This document shows, in pieces, positions 10,300-21,990 of a stretch of DNA of 40,025 nt. Position numbers and translations under genes: made by a program. Source of the stretch: Helochares maculicollis (lineage: Eukaryota > Arthropoda > Insecta > Coleoptera > Hydrophilidae); the NCBI GenBank assembly GCA_033557835.1, contig JAWQRO010000394.1, positions 1 through 40,025 on the forward strand, in the 5' to 3' direction. The notes beneath the pieces were generated by a model. The model did not search any database. It worked only from the letters and a program-made list of their open reading frames with translations, and was not told where the DNA came from. Position 1 is the stretch's first letter. Each line of letters begins with the position of its first letter.

Positions 10300-13140
10300 A
10301 TCTCAGATCTTAGGATTCTAGAAGATTTTTACAAATTCTCCGAAGAAAGGTACCTTCAAGATTCTTAAGACAGATTAAAATAAACGTATTTTAAGATTCT
10401 AGATGATTCGACACCGTTTAGAGCCTCTCAAGTTCTCTATTATCTTAGTCAGAAAGTGTGATCAATATTCTTTTGATATCAAAAAATTCAACAGGTTTCT
10501 TAAGAATATTAAAATCAAGATTCCTGAAGAATCTTCAAGCTTAGCAAGGTGTTTAAAAACTTAGATCCTTAGAATATTTTAGATTTCTGCAGTCTTAGAA
10601 TATTTTCAACTTCTATAGTCTTCCAATTTTGACGATTTTGAGTGATCTCAAGATCAGCAGGATACTAGAAATTGATTTCAGCGTCTCGGAATCTACCAAC
10701 GTTCTTATGGAATCCACGAGACTTTCAAAATTTGACCCTAGAGGCTTCTCAGAAGATCTTCCCGTTTCCAATTTATTGGAACTATCTTTAAGACTCTCAG
10801 ATCATAGAATTCTAAAAGATTTTTCTAAATTCTTCGAAGAAATGTATCTTCAAGATTCTTAAGGCAGGTTAAAATAAACGTATTTTAAGATTCAAGATGA
10901 TTCGATACCGTTTAGAGCCTGTCAATTTCTCTATTATATTATTCAGAAAGTGTGATCAATATTCTTTTGATATGAACAGATTAAACAGGTTTATTAAGAA
11001 TCTTAAAATCAAGATTCTTGAAGAATCTTCAAGCTTAGCAAGGTTTTTAAAAACTTAGATCCTTAGAATATTTTAGATTTCTGCAGTCTTAGAATATTTT
11101 AAACTTCTATAGTCTTCCAATTTTGACGATTTTGAGTGATCTCAAGATCAGCAGGATACTAGAAATTGATTTCAGCGTCTCAGAATCTACCAACGTTCTT
11201 ATGGAATCCACGAGACTTTCAAAATTTGACCCTAGAGGCTTCTCAGAAGATCTTCCCGTTTCCAAATTATTGGAACTATCTTTAAGACTCTCAGATCATA
11301 GAATTCTAAAAGATTTTTCTAAATTCTCCGAAGAAAGGCATCTTCAAGATTCTTAAGGCAGGTTAAAATAAACGTATTTTAAGACTCAAGATGATTCGAT
11401 ACCGTTTAGAGCCTGTCAATGTCTCTATTATATTATTCAGAAAGTGTGATCAATATTCTTTTGATATGAACAGATTAAACAGGTTTATTAAGAATCTCAA
11501 AATCAAGATTCTTAAAGAATCTTCAAGCTTAGCAAGGTTTTTAAAAACTTAGATCCTTAGAATATTTTAGATTTCTGCAGTCTTAGAATATTTTCAACTT
11601 TTATAGTTTTCCAATTTTGACGATTTTGAGTGATCTCGAGATCAGCGGGATACCAGAAATTGATTTCAGCGTCTCATTATGGATTATGGAATCCACGAGA
11701 CTTTCAAAATTTGATCCTAGAAGTGTCTCAAAAGATCTTTCTATTTCCAAAGTGGTGGAACTATCTTTAAGACTCTTAGTTCATATAATTCTAGAAGACT
11801 TTTCTAAATTCTCCGAAGAAAGGCATCTTCAAGATTCTTAAGGCAGGTTAAGATAAACGTATTTTAAGATTCCAGATGATTCGATACCGTTTAGAGCCTC
11901 TCAAGTTCTCTATTATCTTAGTCAAAAAGTGTGATCAATATTCTTTTGATATCAAAAAATTCAACAGGTTTCTTAAGAATATTAAAATCAAGATTCTTGA
12001 AGAATCTGCAAGCTTAGCAAGGTGTTTAAAAACTTAGATCCTTAGAATATTTTAAATTTCTGCAGTCGTAGAATATTTTAAACTCTTATAGTTTTCCAAT
12101 TTTGACAATTTTGACTGACCTCAAGATCAGCAAGATACCAGAAACTGATTTCAGCATCTCAGAATCTACCACCGATTTTGTGGTAACCACGAGACTTTCA
12201 AAATTCGACCCTAGAGGTGTCTCAGAAGATCTTTCTATTTCCAAAGTGTTGGAACTACCTTTAAGATTCTCAGATCATAGGATTTTAGAAGATTTTTCTA
12301 AGCTCTCAGAAGAAAGGTATCTTCAAGACTCTTAAGGCAGGTTAAGATAAACGTATTTTAAGATTCAAGATGATTCGATACTGTTTAGAACCTCTCAAGT
12401 TCTCTATTATCTTAGTCAGAAAGTGTCATCAATATTCTTTAGATATCTAAAGATTCAACAGGTTTCTTAAGAATCTTAAAATCAAGATTCTTGAAGAATC
12501 TTCAAGCTTGGCAAGGTGTTTAAAAACAGATCCTTAGAATATTTTAGATTTCTGCAGTCGTAGAATATTTTAAACTTTTATAGTCTTCTAATTTTGAAGA
12601 TTGTGAGTGATCTCAAGATCAGCAGGATACCAGAAGTAGATTTCAACGTCTCAGAATCTATCAACGTTCTTATGAAATCTACGAGACTGTCAAAATTTGT
12701 TCCTAGAGTTGTCTCTCAGAAGATCTTTCTATTTCCAAAGTATTTGGAACTGTCTTTAAGATTCTCAGATCATAGAATTCTAGAAGATTTTTCTAAATTC
12801 TCAGAAGAAAGATATCTTCAAGATTCTTAAGACAGGTTAAAACTAAACGTATTTTAAGATTCTAGATGATTCGATACCGTTTAGAGACTCTCAAGTTCTC
12901 TATTATCTTAGTCAAAAAGTGTGATCAATATTCTTTTGATATCAAAAAATTCAACAGGTATCTTAAAATCAAGATTCCTGAAGAATCTTCAAGCTTGGCA
13001 AGGTTTAAAAACTTACATCTTTAGAATATTTTAAACTTCTATAGTCTTCCAATTTTGACGATTTTGAGTGATCTCAAGATCAGCAGGATACCAGAAGTAG
13101 ATTTCAGCGTCTCAGAATCTACCGACGGTCCTATGGAACA
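10300..13140. repeat. Satellite D: about 490-bp tandem units (5 full, 2 partial)
   Basis: The anchor 'ttgacgattttgagtgatct' or close variants lies at 10629, 11123, 11617, 12102 and 12594, and again near 13054. Periods are 494, 494, 485, 492 and about 460 bp. Units 1 and 2 are almost identical; later units differ by small indels and substitutions. The array begins mid-unit near 10300 and breaks off near 13140. Each unit contains smaller repeats of 'aagattcttaag' and 'ttagaatatttta'. A frame of 74-78 codons is open at the same place in all five full units, but it begins at TTG with no ATG upstream. Confidence 0.93.
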
Positions 13141-14154
13141 ATCTTTGAATTGTCCCAAACTGTTAAAAAACTACTCCAGAATCTAAGAATCCTTGACAAA
13201 AAATTTTAATTCCATAGTAAAAATGTGAACGTTTTAAAAAGTGCAGATTGCTAAGTGAGAGACTTCAAATGAGATTTTCTGGAAAAAAATTCATCTGGGT
13301 CGTACCTCACAATCCCTCCGTGTTCAATTAGCAACCGATTTGTATCCACCCCTTGCTTATCGCAGCCCGAGGGCGTCTAGAACACCAAACAGACCCCCCC
13401 TCCTCTTGTCTCGCCACCAGCTTGTGTTTCGCCTGAAAGTCTTGTTATAGTTAAGGGCAGGAGGGTTGGTTTGCCCTTGTCGGGCCTCAGCTCTTCCAAA
13501 CTTTTAATAGAGAAACAATGTATCGGTCTTGTTTCAATTTTGAAAGGAATCTTATTTGTCTGGTGGCAGTCCTATTATTTGGGTAGGAAGCCGGCGCGGC
13601 GCGTCAGTGTGAGTTGGAAACTTTATTAGATGCCAGAAGGGCCTTATTGTGTCCCCGGGAGGGAATGGATGGGAAGGAGGAGACCCTTCAAGTAAATTGG
13701 GTAAAATTCCGCATCTACAGTTTGAGTAATTAGATGAAATTAACAGAATTCGTAGCCTGACGTTAGGAAAATTCGAGCAATCGTCCTTCGTCGGGTTGGT
13801 TAAGGGAGAGTGGATGGCAGGAGGACGCGGAAGAGGAGGAGAACGCGGAAGAGGAAGAGGGCGGCGGAGAGGAAGCGCCAGAGGAAGAGGAGGAAACTTC
13901 TTTATACGTCTACTCGGCTTTTCTCGTAACAAGAGGATTGTTTCTGTATTTGGAAGCACGAAAAATTGCATGTTCGGCTTTGGCTGAAATACACTAATTG
14001 GATCATTTGCTAATCAGATGTCTGATCGAGGCAAGCCTCGTGCCCTTATGAAGCAACGTAGCAGGATATTGATGCCACAAGCTTTGGAAACGTACATTCT
14101 TTTCGCTCTCCCGACTTTTGATAATCGTCCTGCCTCTAAAGAGTTGGCTTCTAG
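13141..14154. other. Single-copy island with purine tract
   Basis: Non-repetitive, GC-richer DNA following the break-off of satellite D. Apart from the purine-rich tract at about 13811-13892 I see no supported gene. Plus- and minus-strand frames over the tract are low-complexity products (Arg/Gly-rich on one strand, Pro/Leu-rich on the other). Confidence 0.4.
13811..13892. repeat. Purine-rich GGAAGAGGA-type tract
   Basis: About 80 bases are nearly all purine on the plus strand, built on GGAAGAGGAGGA-like words with a few C interruptions. From the ATG at 13814 the plus strand reads an Arg/Gly-rich peptide ('GGRGRGGERGRGRGRRRG'), which resembles RGG tracts of RNA-binding proteins but has no neighbouring RNA-binding domain. 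I judge it a simple-sequence tract that may adopt unusual DNA structure. Confidence 0.6.
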
Positions 14155-15412
14155 CGCTGATTTCACACCTGAAATCTCAACCTCGTCATAAATAGTCTCG
14201 TCATAAAGAATCTCGTCATAAAGAACCTCGTTATAAAGAACCTCATCATAAAGAACCTCGTGATAAAGAACCTCGTAATAAAGAACCTTGTCATAAAGAA
14301 CCTCGTCGTAAAGAACCTTGGCTTAAAGAACCGCGTCGTAAAGAACTTCGTCATAAAGTAACTCGTTATAAAGAATCTCGTCATAAAGAACCTCGTCATA
14401 AAGAACCTCGTCATATTCTACTAGTTAAGAAGCAATTTGATGAATTTCTACACTTATAAGAGATCTGATACTCAAAGTCTGATTGCCATAAATTTCACAC
14501 CTGAAATCTTTAATCGTCATAAAGAACCTCGTAATTAAGAACCTCGTAATAAAGAACCTCGTAATAAGGAACCTCGTAATAAAGAACCTCGTAATAAAGA
14601 ATCTCGTCATAAAGGACGTCGTCATAAAGAGTCGCGTCATAAAGAACGTCGTCATAAAGAACCTCGTATTAAAGAATCTCGTCATAAAGAACCTCGTCAT
14701 ACCCTAATAATTAAGAAGCAATTTGATGAATTTCTACACTTATAAGAGATCTGATACTCGAAGTCTGTTTGCCATAAATTTCACAACTGACATCTTTAAT
14801 CGTCATAAAGAACCTCGTAATTAAGAACCTCGTAATAAAGAATCTCGTCATAAAGAACCTCGTAATAACGAACCTCGTCATAAAGAACGTCGTCATAAAG
14901 AGTCGCGTCATAAAGAATCTCGTCATAAAGAACCTCGTCATAAAGAACCTCGTCATAAAGAGCCTCGTCATATCCTAATAGTTAAAAAGCAATTTGATGA
15001 ATTTCTACACTTATAAGAGATCTGATACTCGAAGTCTGTTTGCCATAAATTTCACACCTAAAATCTTTAATCGTCATAAAGAACCTCGTAATTAAGAACC
15101 TCGTAATAAAGAACCTCGTAATAAAGAACCTCGTCATAAAGAACCTCGTAATAAAGAACCTCGTCATAAAGAATCTCGTCATAAAGAACCTCGTAATAAA
15201 AAACCTCGTAATAAAGAACGTCGTCATAAAGAGTCGCGTCATAAAGAACCTCGTCATAAAGAACCTCGTCATAAAGAATCTCGTCATAAAGAACCTCGTC
15301 ATAAAGAACCTCGTCATAAAGAACCTCGTCTTAAAGAATCTCGTCATATCCTAAGAATTAAGAAGCAATTTGACTAATTTCTACAGTTATAAGAGATCTG
15401 ATACTCAAAGTC
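14155..15412. repeat. Satellite E: 15-bp repeats in four blocks with about 100-bp spacers
   Basis: The 15-bp unit 'cgtcataaagaacct' (variants cgtaat..., ...gaatct) fills blocks at about 14180-14414, 14517-14701, 14807-14971 and 15071-15349. After each block comes the same spacer of about 100 bp, recognisable by 'aagcaatttgatgaatttct' and 'ataagagatctgatactc'; the last spacer is cut short. The compound unit is therefore block plus spacer, with block length varying by whole 15-bp steps. This shows two levels of expansion, within blocks and of the compound unit. Confidence 0.93.
14982..15347 (-). other. Longest of four (MTRFF)n open frames in satellite E
   Basis: Because the unit is 15 bp, one minus-strand frame stays open and reads Met-Thr-Arg-Phe-Phe repeats. 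Starting at an ATG it gives 121 residues: about 18 pentapeptides, then a 32-residue tail ('MTIKDFRCEIYGKQTSSIRS' and on) encoded by the spacer. Similar frames lie at 14711-14971, 14425-14700 and 14163-14414, each separated from the next by 10 bases; the last lacks the tail. Despite the 'RFF' look, there are no Gly-Lys/Arg processing sites as in RFamide precursors. Probably not a gene. Confidence 0.12.
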
Positions 15413-16895
15413 TAGGAATCCTGAGGATATTTTATTACCCTTGATAGATCCAGAGAATCCTGAACCTCAAGAAGCTTGAAATGACTTTGATAACGTTGAA
15501 CAGCTGAGTAAGGACTCAAAAACTCTTAGAAAATACACCTGTAGGATCTTGAAACCAGCTTAGAATGTTGGAGGAAGCACCAAAGAATGTTGCAGATTGT
15601 CAAAAATCTATCAATTTTAGGTATCCGAGAGTCTTCAACAGGTTGGAAGAGACGTTAAGAATGACAATAAAGTGTCATCATTATACCATTACAGTCTGTA
15701 AGAAACTATTACTGCCTTTACTTCCTGAGACTTTCTGACTTTCTGAGAGACATTTTCAGAACAATGAAATTTCTGAAATTTTTAGTTTGGAGCTTGAAAT
15801 AATCTAACAACTTAAGACGTTTAAGTACAGCAAGAACCTTGAACACATCTGATTCTCGAATTTGAACATGATCTGACAATCTTGATGGTACTTTTTGTCT
15901 GGTACTTCTTGCCGCAAAGGATTATTTTAGTAATAAAGACATCCCAGTGTTCTCGTTAGTTTCCGATAATATGAAGAAACTCTGAATATCTTAAAGCGAT
16001 TCTTAGAATCTTACGATGTTTTAAGAATCTAGAAGAGTTATCAAGTTTAGAAAATCCACTCATTTCTTACACTAGCCAGAAAATCTTTTAGAGACCTCAA
16101 ACCTTGCTAATATCATGAACTCACTTTGAGAATCCTGGAAGAATCTTAAGAGTCTTAAAAAGAGCGTATCAAGTTCCTCTACAGTCTGAAGGTATAGTTA
16201 TCAACTTGCAACTTCCTTAAGAATCTTGAAAATTAAAGAATCATTTGGGAACAATCCCGAGGATGTTGAAGAATATAGACGGTAATGAGAATAGACTGCA
16301 AAAGGCCACATCAAGAGTGTTTAACAGAAAGCTTTGGTATCGTTCCAAAAACTTGAGCAAACCACTAAATATAGTGATAATCCTGCAACTGCGTTCAAAA
16401 CCTGGCTTAAAAGCTTCGACGAATGCGCAAAATTTTGAAGTCATCTGCAAGATCTAACTTGAGGATCTTAAGGAAACCTTGCTCTTGACTCTAAAAAATT
16501 TTAGCAGGCTTTGAAATGAATTTAAATCAACGATGTTAAAATATCTGGATCAACTTTAACAAGCTACTGCAAGAGTGTTAAAGAGGCATAAAGAAGTGTT
16601 GGGATCATTTAGAGATCTTGAAATATCTGGTAGGGTAGGCTGATATATGCACAACTATCTAAAAATTTCTAAAACTAGCTTCAGAACTTCAACACATTGA
16701 ATTATGAACTACCTTCAAAGATTATCCTCAGAATATTGAAGATATCTCCTCGCTCGAGATAATTAGCGATGCTTTAATGATCTTAGAACACTTTTTAGCT
16801 TTGAGATTCATGATGGAAATTTGCTGAAACTGAAGGAACCCTAAGTAAAGGATAAGGGAAATTTAAAGATATAACCGTGGACTAATCTTGGAGCC
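15413..16895. repeat. Strongly diverged repeat
   Basis: AT-rich DNA with recurrent but irregular words ('aagaatctt', 'aatcttgaa', 'ttagaatct'), similar in style to satellite D. I cannot assign a period by eye. No exon-like segment or RNA gene is evident; overlapping frames on both strands near 16240-16457 match nothing. Confidence 0.4.
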
Positions 16896-19000
16896 TTGAA
16901 GAATTCTAATTTAAGACACTTGAAGATCGTCCCAAATCATCTACGAAATCATAGAGGAAACTCCTTCAAACCAGAGAATTTCGAATGTTTCAGGACATTC
17001 AGTAGAGACTCGTATCGAGTCGGTATGAAAACGGATTGTCCTGAAATCAAGCTGAAACGATGGGAGTCGTTCAAGCGAATCCCTCTTTACAAATTTACAA
17101 CCAATCGATTCAATTCCGGCTTATTTAAACATACAACACATGAAGGAGTTAACAAGAGTCGGCAAAGAAAGCAAAAAACCTTAAATTCGACCCCTTGGAT
17201 TAAATGAGGCTTATCTAAGCACATTAGTCTGGGGCAATTTCGCCCTCAAGCAATGTTAAATTTGCTTTAAAAAAGAAATAAAACGGAAGCACTTTAAACG
17301 GCCTGTGACAAAACCTGTCATTTTTCAACTAGGGCCGCCGAGGAACACCAGCTCGCTCAGGAGGGCTGGCGAGGGGGCGAGAGGCACGCGAAATAACGAC
17401 AACGGCCGCCCTTCCTCCCCAAATCCAATCTCTACGTAACAAGACCCTCCACTACGCCGAACTGCCACGTCCTGAACTTACCACAAGAATTTTTTCCACC
17501 CCATCAGACCCCGAGCATGCATCTGACAAGGGGTTAGTTACTTAATTAACTCCTTACCAACGACAAAACCCCTGGTTTTTGCCTCCAACTATTAACAACA
17601 CCACCACAACGCCCCTTGATCTCCCCTGCCCTCCCCCTCAGATAGGGTTGAAGCAGTAGCGAGAGGAGCAAACTTATTGTTTCGCTGATTAATCACCCCT
17701 CAATTCTGCTGCGGTAATTTTTAAACTAATAGTTCTGATCGTGCACCCACTTGGGGTCATCCGAGGGTGTATCCGTGCATAAAAGAGCGCTAAAATTCGG
17801 ACGGCCTTAGGGGGGCAGCGCAACAAATCTAGTTTGGTTCTGCAAGTCTTCGACAGGTATCGCCGCGGGGGCGAAAACCCCGATCAAGACGCACGGGAAG
17901 AAAAGATAAACATTTAGAGCGGAGAACTCAATAAAGCAAAATCACTTACCTTTGTTTAAGGAGCCTCTTCCTAATTAATTTTCGATAGGGGTTTCGGGGG
18001 TGGCTTGTTTCTCTCACTCGTGCCACTAAGACCGGTGCGCGGCCATCGCACTTCCGGTTCGAACACGTCCTGTCCGTCCGTCGGTCCGTGAGTCCGTCGG
18101 GTCCTACTTTAGGGACACTGTGTTTTTACCTGGAAAAATGAGAGAGAGGAGATAATTTAATTAGAGATCAGGGGCGGGCACATCAAAGAATGAGCGTCGG
18201 GATCATCTTTTTGTGATAAATTAATCCTGGCGGGGACGCGGGGCGGCGCTCAAAGAAGCGAAAGAAACTTTGAGGTTAGATTATTAAGGAGCATCTCGCA
18301 AAGGCCTTAGAAATTAATTGTTTACTGAATCAGCGCGCCCCTGCCGCTCCCATCCCCCCAGCCCTTTCGCTTTGCTTTGAAATTATGAACGTCAAAACAA
18401 ATTCCTCTCGCAATATTTATTTATATGCCCCTCCCGGAGGCAGTTTAGATACCAGTAAAGATAATAAAATAGTAAAATTACACTTAGGAAGGCCGCAACT
18501 TATCTTGCTTTTATGGGGCTCTTTTGGCTTTATAAAAGTGCGTTTCGTTTTTTATGTGACTTGCTCGATGAGGGACGCGGGGTGGACCCGGGTAGGGGGA
18601 CGGGACGGATTCCGGGACATTAATGAAATATTATAAGTAAGCCCCAAAACGCTTAGGCCCCGTTTTATTAGAATGTCGTCGCATAAAAATGATTTTATCA
18701 AAGTGCTTTACGATGTGCTTACGTCTAGTTTAAGCGGTTCCTGTTTTGCATTTTATTACGCCCTGGAAATTTTATTGGGAATAAAATCGCCTCTGGGTCC
18801 CCTAATCGAGCCCTGAGGCGCACCTATTGTATGGCTAAGCGAGCCGAGTGTGTGAAGGCGTTGAGGTGATTCAGTGGCTGTTTTTATTGCCTTTTACCTG
18901 CTTTGCGGTTTCTTTCATTGAATTTCTCTGGAAAGCTCGTCTCTTTTATATTTTTTTGGCTTTGCTGTGAAAATAGAAAAACAACGTGCACGTTTCGTCT
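16896..19000. other. Large single-copy island
   Basis: This non-repetitive stretch is richer in GC and CpG than its surroundings. Notable words are the AT palindrome-like 'gttacttaattaactcc' near 17535, a 'gtccgtccgtcggtccgtga' run at about 18072-18091, and clustered homeodomain-like words ('gcataaaaatgattttatca', 'ttttattacg', 'gaataaaatcg') at about 18680-18790. The pattern resembles conserved regulatory DNA around developmental genes, but conservation cannot be judged from one sequence. An ATG frame at 18385-18636 (83 codons) matches no family. Confidence 0.35.
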
Positions 19001-19882
19001 TGATACCCTACAGGATATTTTCACTAGTTCTCTTGTAGATTAAATGCTTTTGGCAGACGTTACAAATTATGAGTGGCATTCATAGGAACCCAAACAAGCA
19101 CAATCGTTTAAAATCTGGCCAAACAAATCTCAGTCGTTATAGAAAGAGAGATAATATCGGATAATTTGGACCAACAAGGTCATGATATAGCTAAAAGTAA
19201 CCGTAAGTTTGAGCAGCAAAGATAAAACAGTAATATTTAGGTGCTTAGGGTTGTAGCAGTTGGGGATGAATTTATCCACGAAGTTTAGTGTCGAGAAGTC
19301 GATTAGTTCTCCCCTGGGCTAAGAGTCCTTAGTTATGGGGTTTTTGTAGACCTTCATTCCTTTTGCTTTATCCAATTAGCTGATCGGGCTACCAAAGGAG
19401 TCTGCAAGAGCTTTCTGCAAGAGGTTTTAGGATTGTTTGTATCTCATCGGTCTCAGAGCTGAGATATTCAAAAATCTAGGATTAGCCTGGGAGAGTCCTG
19501 TGATCAAATTATTTCTAGGATTCTAAAGGATTCACAAGAAACTTTCACCTCGGTTAAGGCTCTTTCATAGGTGTTGAAGGATTCTATTGGTTCAAGAATC
19601 AGCAAATCGTCAGCAGAAGTTACACAAGCTGCTTTTGACCATTTCGACATACCTTCAAGTTTCTCATTCTTTGAAGGTGTCCTCGACTACAGTTTGAAAA
19701 ATTCTTCAAGTGCTTCGTCTATTGGTCTTTCTTACGCTAGAATGATTGTGTAGCAGTGCTTGATAACCACATCAATTGTGGAGATTCACTCTTTCCTGGG
19801 CTAATCCAGGTTCTTTTGATCTTGACCTAGATCTAAATTAAGATCTTGATCAAGATCTTGATCTTGATCTAGATCTTGATTA
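19001..19882. repeat. Diverged left edge of satellite G
   Basis: Words typical of the array to the right appear in diverged form: 'ctgggctaa' follows 'ttctccc' near 19310 and 'actctttc' near 19790, about 480 bp apart, and 'ttagctgat' occurs near 19376. No gene is supported. Confidence 0.45.
19840..19859. repeat. 20-bp perfect palindrome in a GATCTT-rich run
   Basis: The bases 'aagatcttgatcaagatctt' equal their own reverse complement. They lie in a run of gatctt/gatcta words from about 19817 to 19880, directly before the first good unit of satellite G. Confidence 0.9.
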
Positions 19883-21990
19883 GCTGATGTGATCCAGTTT
19901 GAGGTTTTTCAGTCTTCTGGGCTTATCGAGCTGCTCTTAGAGCTTCCAGAAGCATCATCTGAGAGAGCTACTTAACCTTATCTGCTGTCTAATAGATCTA
20001 TAAAAGTCTTGGAGGATTCTTGAGTAGTCAAGCAGGCCCTAAATCTTCTAGGCGCGGCCTTACGTCTTGCGAGCTATAAAATCTCAAGAAAAATATTCGA
20101 TCTTAGAAAATACTTTCGATCTTAGAAAATACTTTTGATCTTAGAAAATACTTTTGATCTTAGGATTTTGAATTAAAAAAGATGCTTCGAGAAGATCTTT
20201 TTAATGATCTTATTCTCGTGTTGATGGCTTCATAGCTGCAGTTTTCAAAACACTTCGAGAGTTTAGCTGATGTGATCCAGTTTGAGGTTTTTCAGTCTTC
20301 TGGGCTAAGTGAGCTGCTCTTAGAGCTTCTAGAAGCTTCATCTGAAAGAGTCCCTTCATGTTAGAGAGTTTCTTCATCTTAAAGAGTCTCTTCATCTTAT
20401 CTGCTTTCTAATGAATCTATAAAAGTCTTGGAGGATTCTTGAGTAGTCAAGCTGCGCCCAGGAAACAAGTATGACGATACTCTTGCTTATCTACTTATCA
20501 GGTTGGTTCAAAGGCTTCCAGGCGATGATTCTAAGATTTTTGTAGATTCTTCTCTAGCTAATAGCTCCCACTATAAATTCACAGATGTAAGTCTATGAGT
20601 TATAAGTCTTGAATGTTGGTTTTTAAGGTGGTTAGGAAATACTTTTAATCGTAGAGAATCCTTTTGATATTAGGATTTTGGATCAAAAAAAGATGCTTCC
20701 AGAATATCCTTCTAATGATCTTATTCTCGTGTTAATGGCTTTTTTCAAATTACTTGGAGAGATTAGCTGATGTGATCCAGTTTGAGGATTTTCAGTCTTC
20801 TGGGCTTATCGAGTTGCTCTTAGAGCTTCCAGAAGCATAATCTGAGAGCGCTACCTAACCTTTTCTGCTGTCCAATGAATCTATAAAAGTCTTGGAGGAT
20901 TCTTGAGTAGTCAAGCAGGCCCTAGATCTTCTAGGCGCGGCCTTACGTCTTGCGAGCTATAAAATCTCAGGAAAAATATTCGATCTTAGGAAATACTTTC
21001 GATCTTAGAAAATACTTTTGATAATAGGATTTTGGATCAAAAAAGATGCTTCCAGAAGAACCTTCTAATGATCTTTTTCTCGTGTTAATGGCTTCATAGC
21101 TGCAGTTTTCAAAGCACTTGAAGAGTTAAGCTGATGTGATCCAGTTTGAGAATTTTCAGTCTTCTGGGCTTATCGAGCTGCTCTTAGAGCTTCCAGAAGC
21201 ATCATCTGAGAGAGCTACTTAGCCTTATCTGCTGTCTAATGGATCTATAAAAGTCTTGGAGGATTTTTGAGTAGCCAAGCAGGCCCTAGATCTTCTAGGT
21301 GCGTCCTTACGTCTTGCGGGCTATAAAAATCTTGGGAAAAATATTCGATCTTAGGCAATACTGTCGATCCTAGGAAATACTTTTGATATTAGGATGTTGG
21401 ATCAAAAAAGATGCTTCCAGAAGAACCTTCTAATGATCTTTTTCTCGTGTTAATGGCTTCATAGCTACAGTTTTCAAAGCACTTGGAGAGATTAGCTGAT
21501 GTGATCCAGTTTGAGGATTTTCAGTCTTCTGGGCTTAGCCAGTTGCTCTTAGAGCTTCTAGAAGCTTCATCTGAAAGAGTCTCTTCATCTTAGAGAGTTT
21601 CTTCATGTTACCTGCTGTCTAATGGATCTAGAAAAGTGTTGGAGAATTCGTGAGTAGTCAAGCTGCGCCCAGGAGTCAAGTATGAAAATACTTTTGCTTA
21701 TCGGCTTATCAGGTTGCTTAAGAGGCTTCCAGGCGATGACTCTAAGATTTTTGCAGATTCTCCTCTAGCTAATAGCTACCATTATAAATTCACAGCTGTA
21801 AGCCTATGAGTGATAAGTCTTGAATGTTGGATTTTATTGTGGTTAGAGCAAGTTTCTCAATGGGCTTCCAAACTTAGTTTCTAAGAGTTCATTTGGACTC
21901 AAGTCTCTTGAAGAATTCAGCACATGTGATCAAGTTTCTGGATTCTGTTCTTTATGGGCTAATCAAGCTGCTCATAAGACTTCAAGAAAC
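19883..21990. repeat. Satellite G: two interleaved unit types (about 364-383 and 500 bp)
   Basis: 'gctgatgtgatccagtttga' starts units at 19883, 20266, 20766, 21130 and 21494. Spacings are 383, 500, 364 and 364 bp. Short units contain 'caggccctagatcttctagg' and a 'cgatcttaggaaatac' cluster; long units (20266 and 21494) instead carry 'gctgcgcccagga' and 'ttccaggcgatga' segments and an extra block. The order is short-long-short-short-long. Both types share the first about 190 bp. Confidence 0.9.

Noticed and set aside
13796..13987. RGG-type RNA-binding protein frame
   Set aside because: Low-complexity translation of a purine tract, with no RNA-binding domain nearby.
14163..15347. MTRFF repeats as an RFamide-type neuropeptide precursor
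   Set aside because: There is no Gly amidation donor, no dibasic processing sites between repeats and no signal peptide; the pentapeptide is simply the translation of a 15-bp minisatellite.
18050..18070. tRNA B-box-like 'ggttcgaa'
   Set aside because: No matching A box, acceptor stem or anticodon arm around it.
18385..18636. 83-codon ATG frame
   Set aside because: No family, no signal or membrane pattern and no splice context; likely chance.
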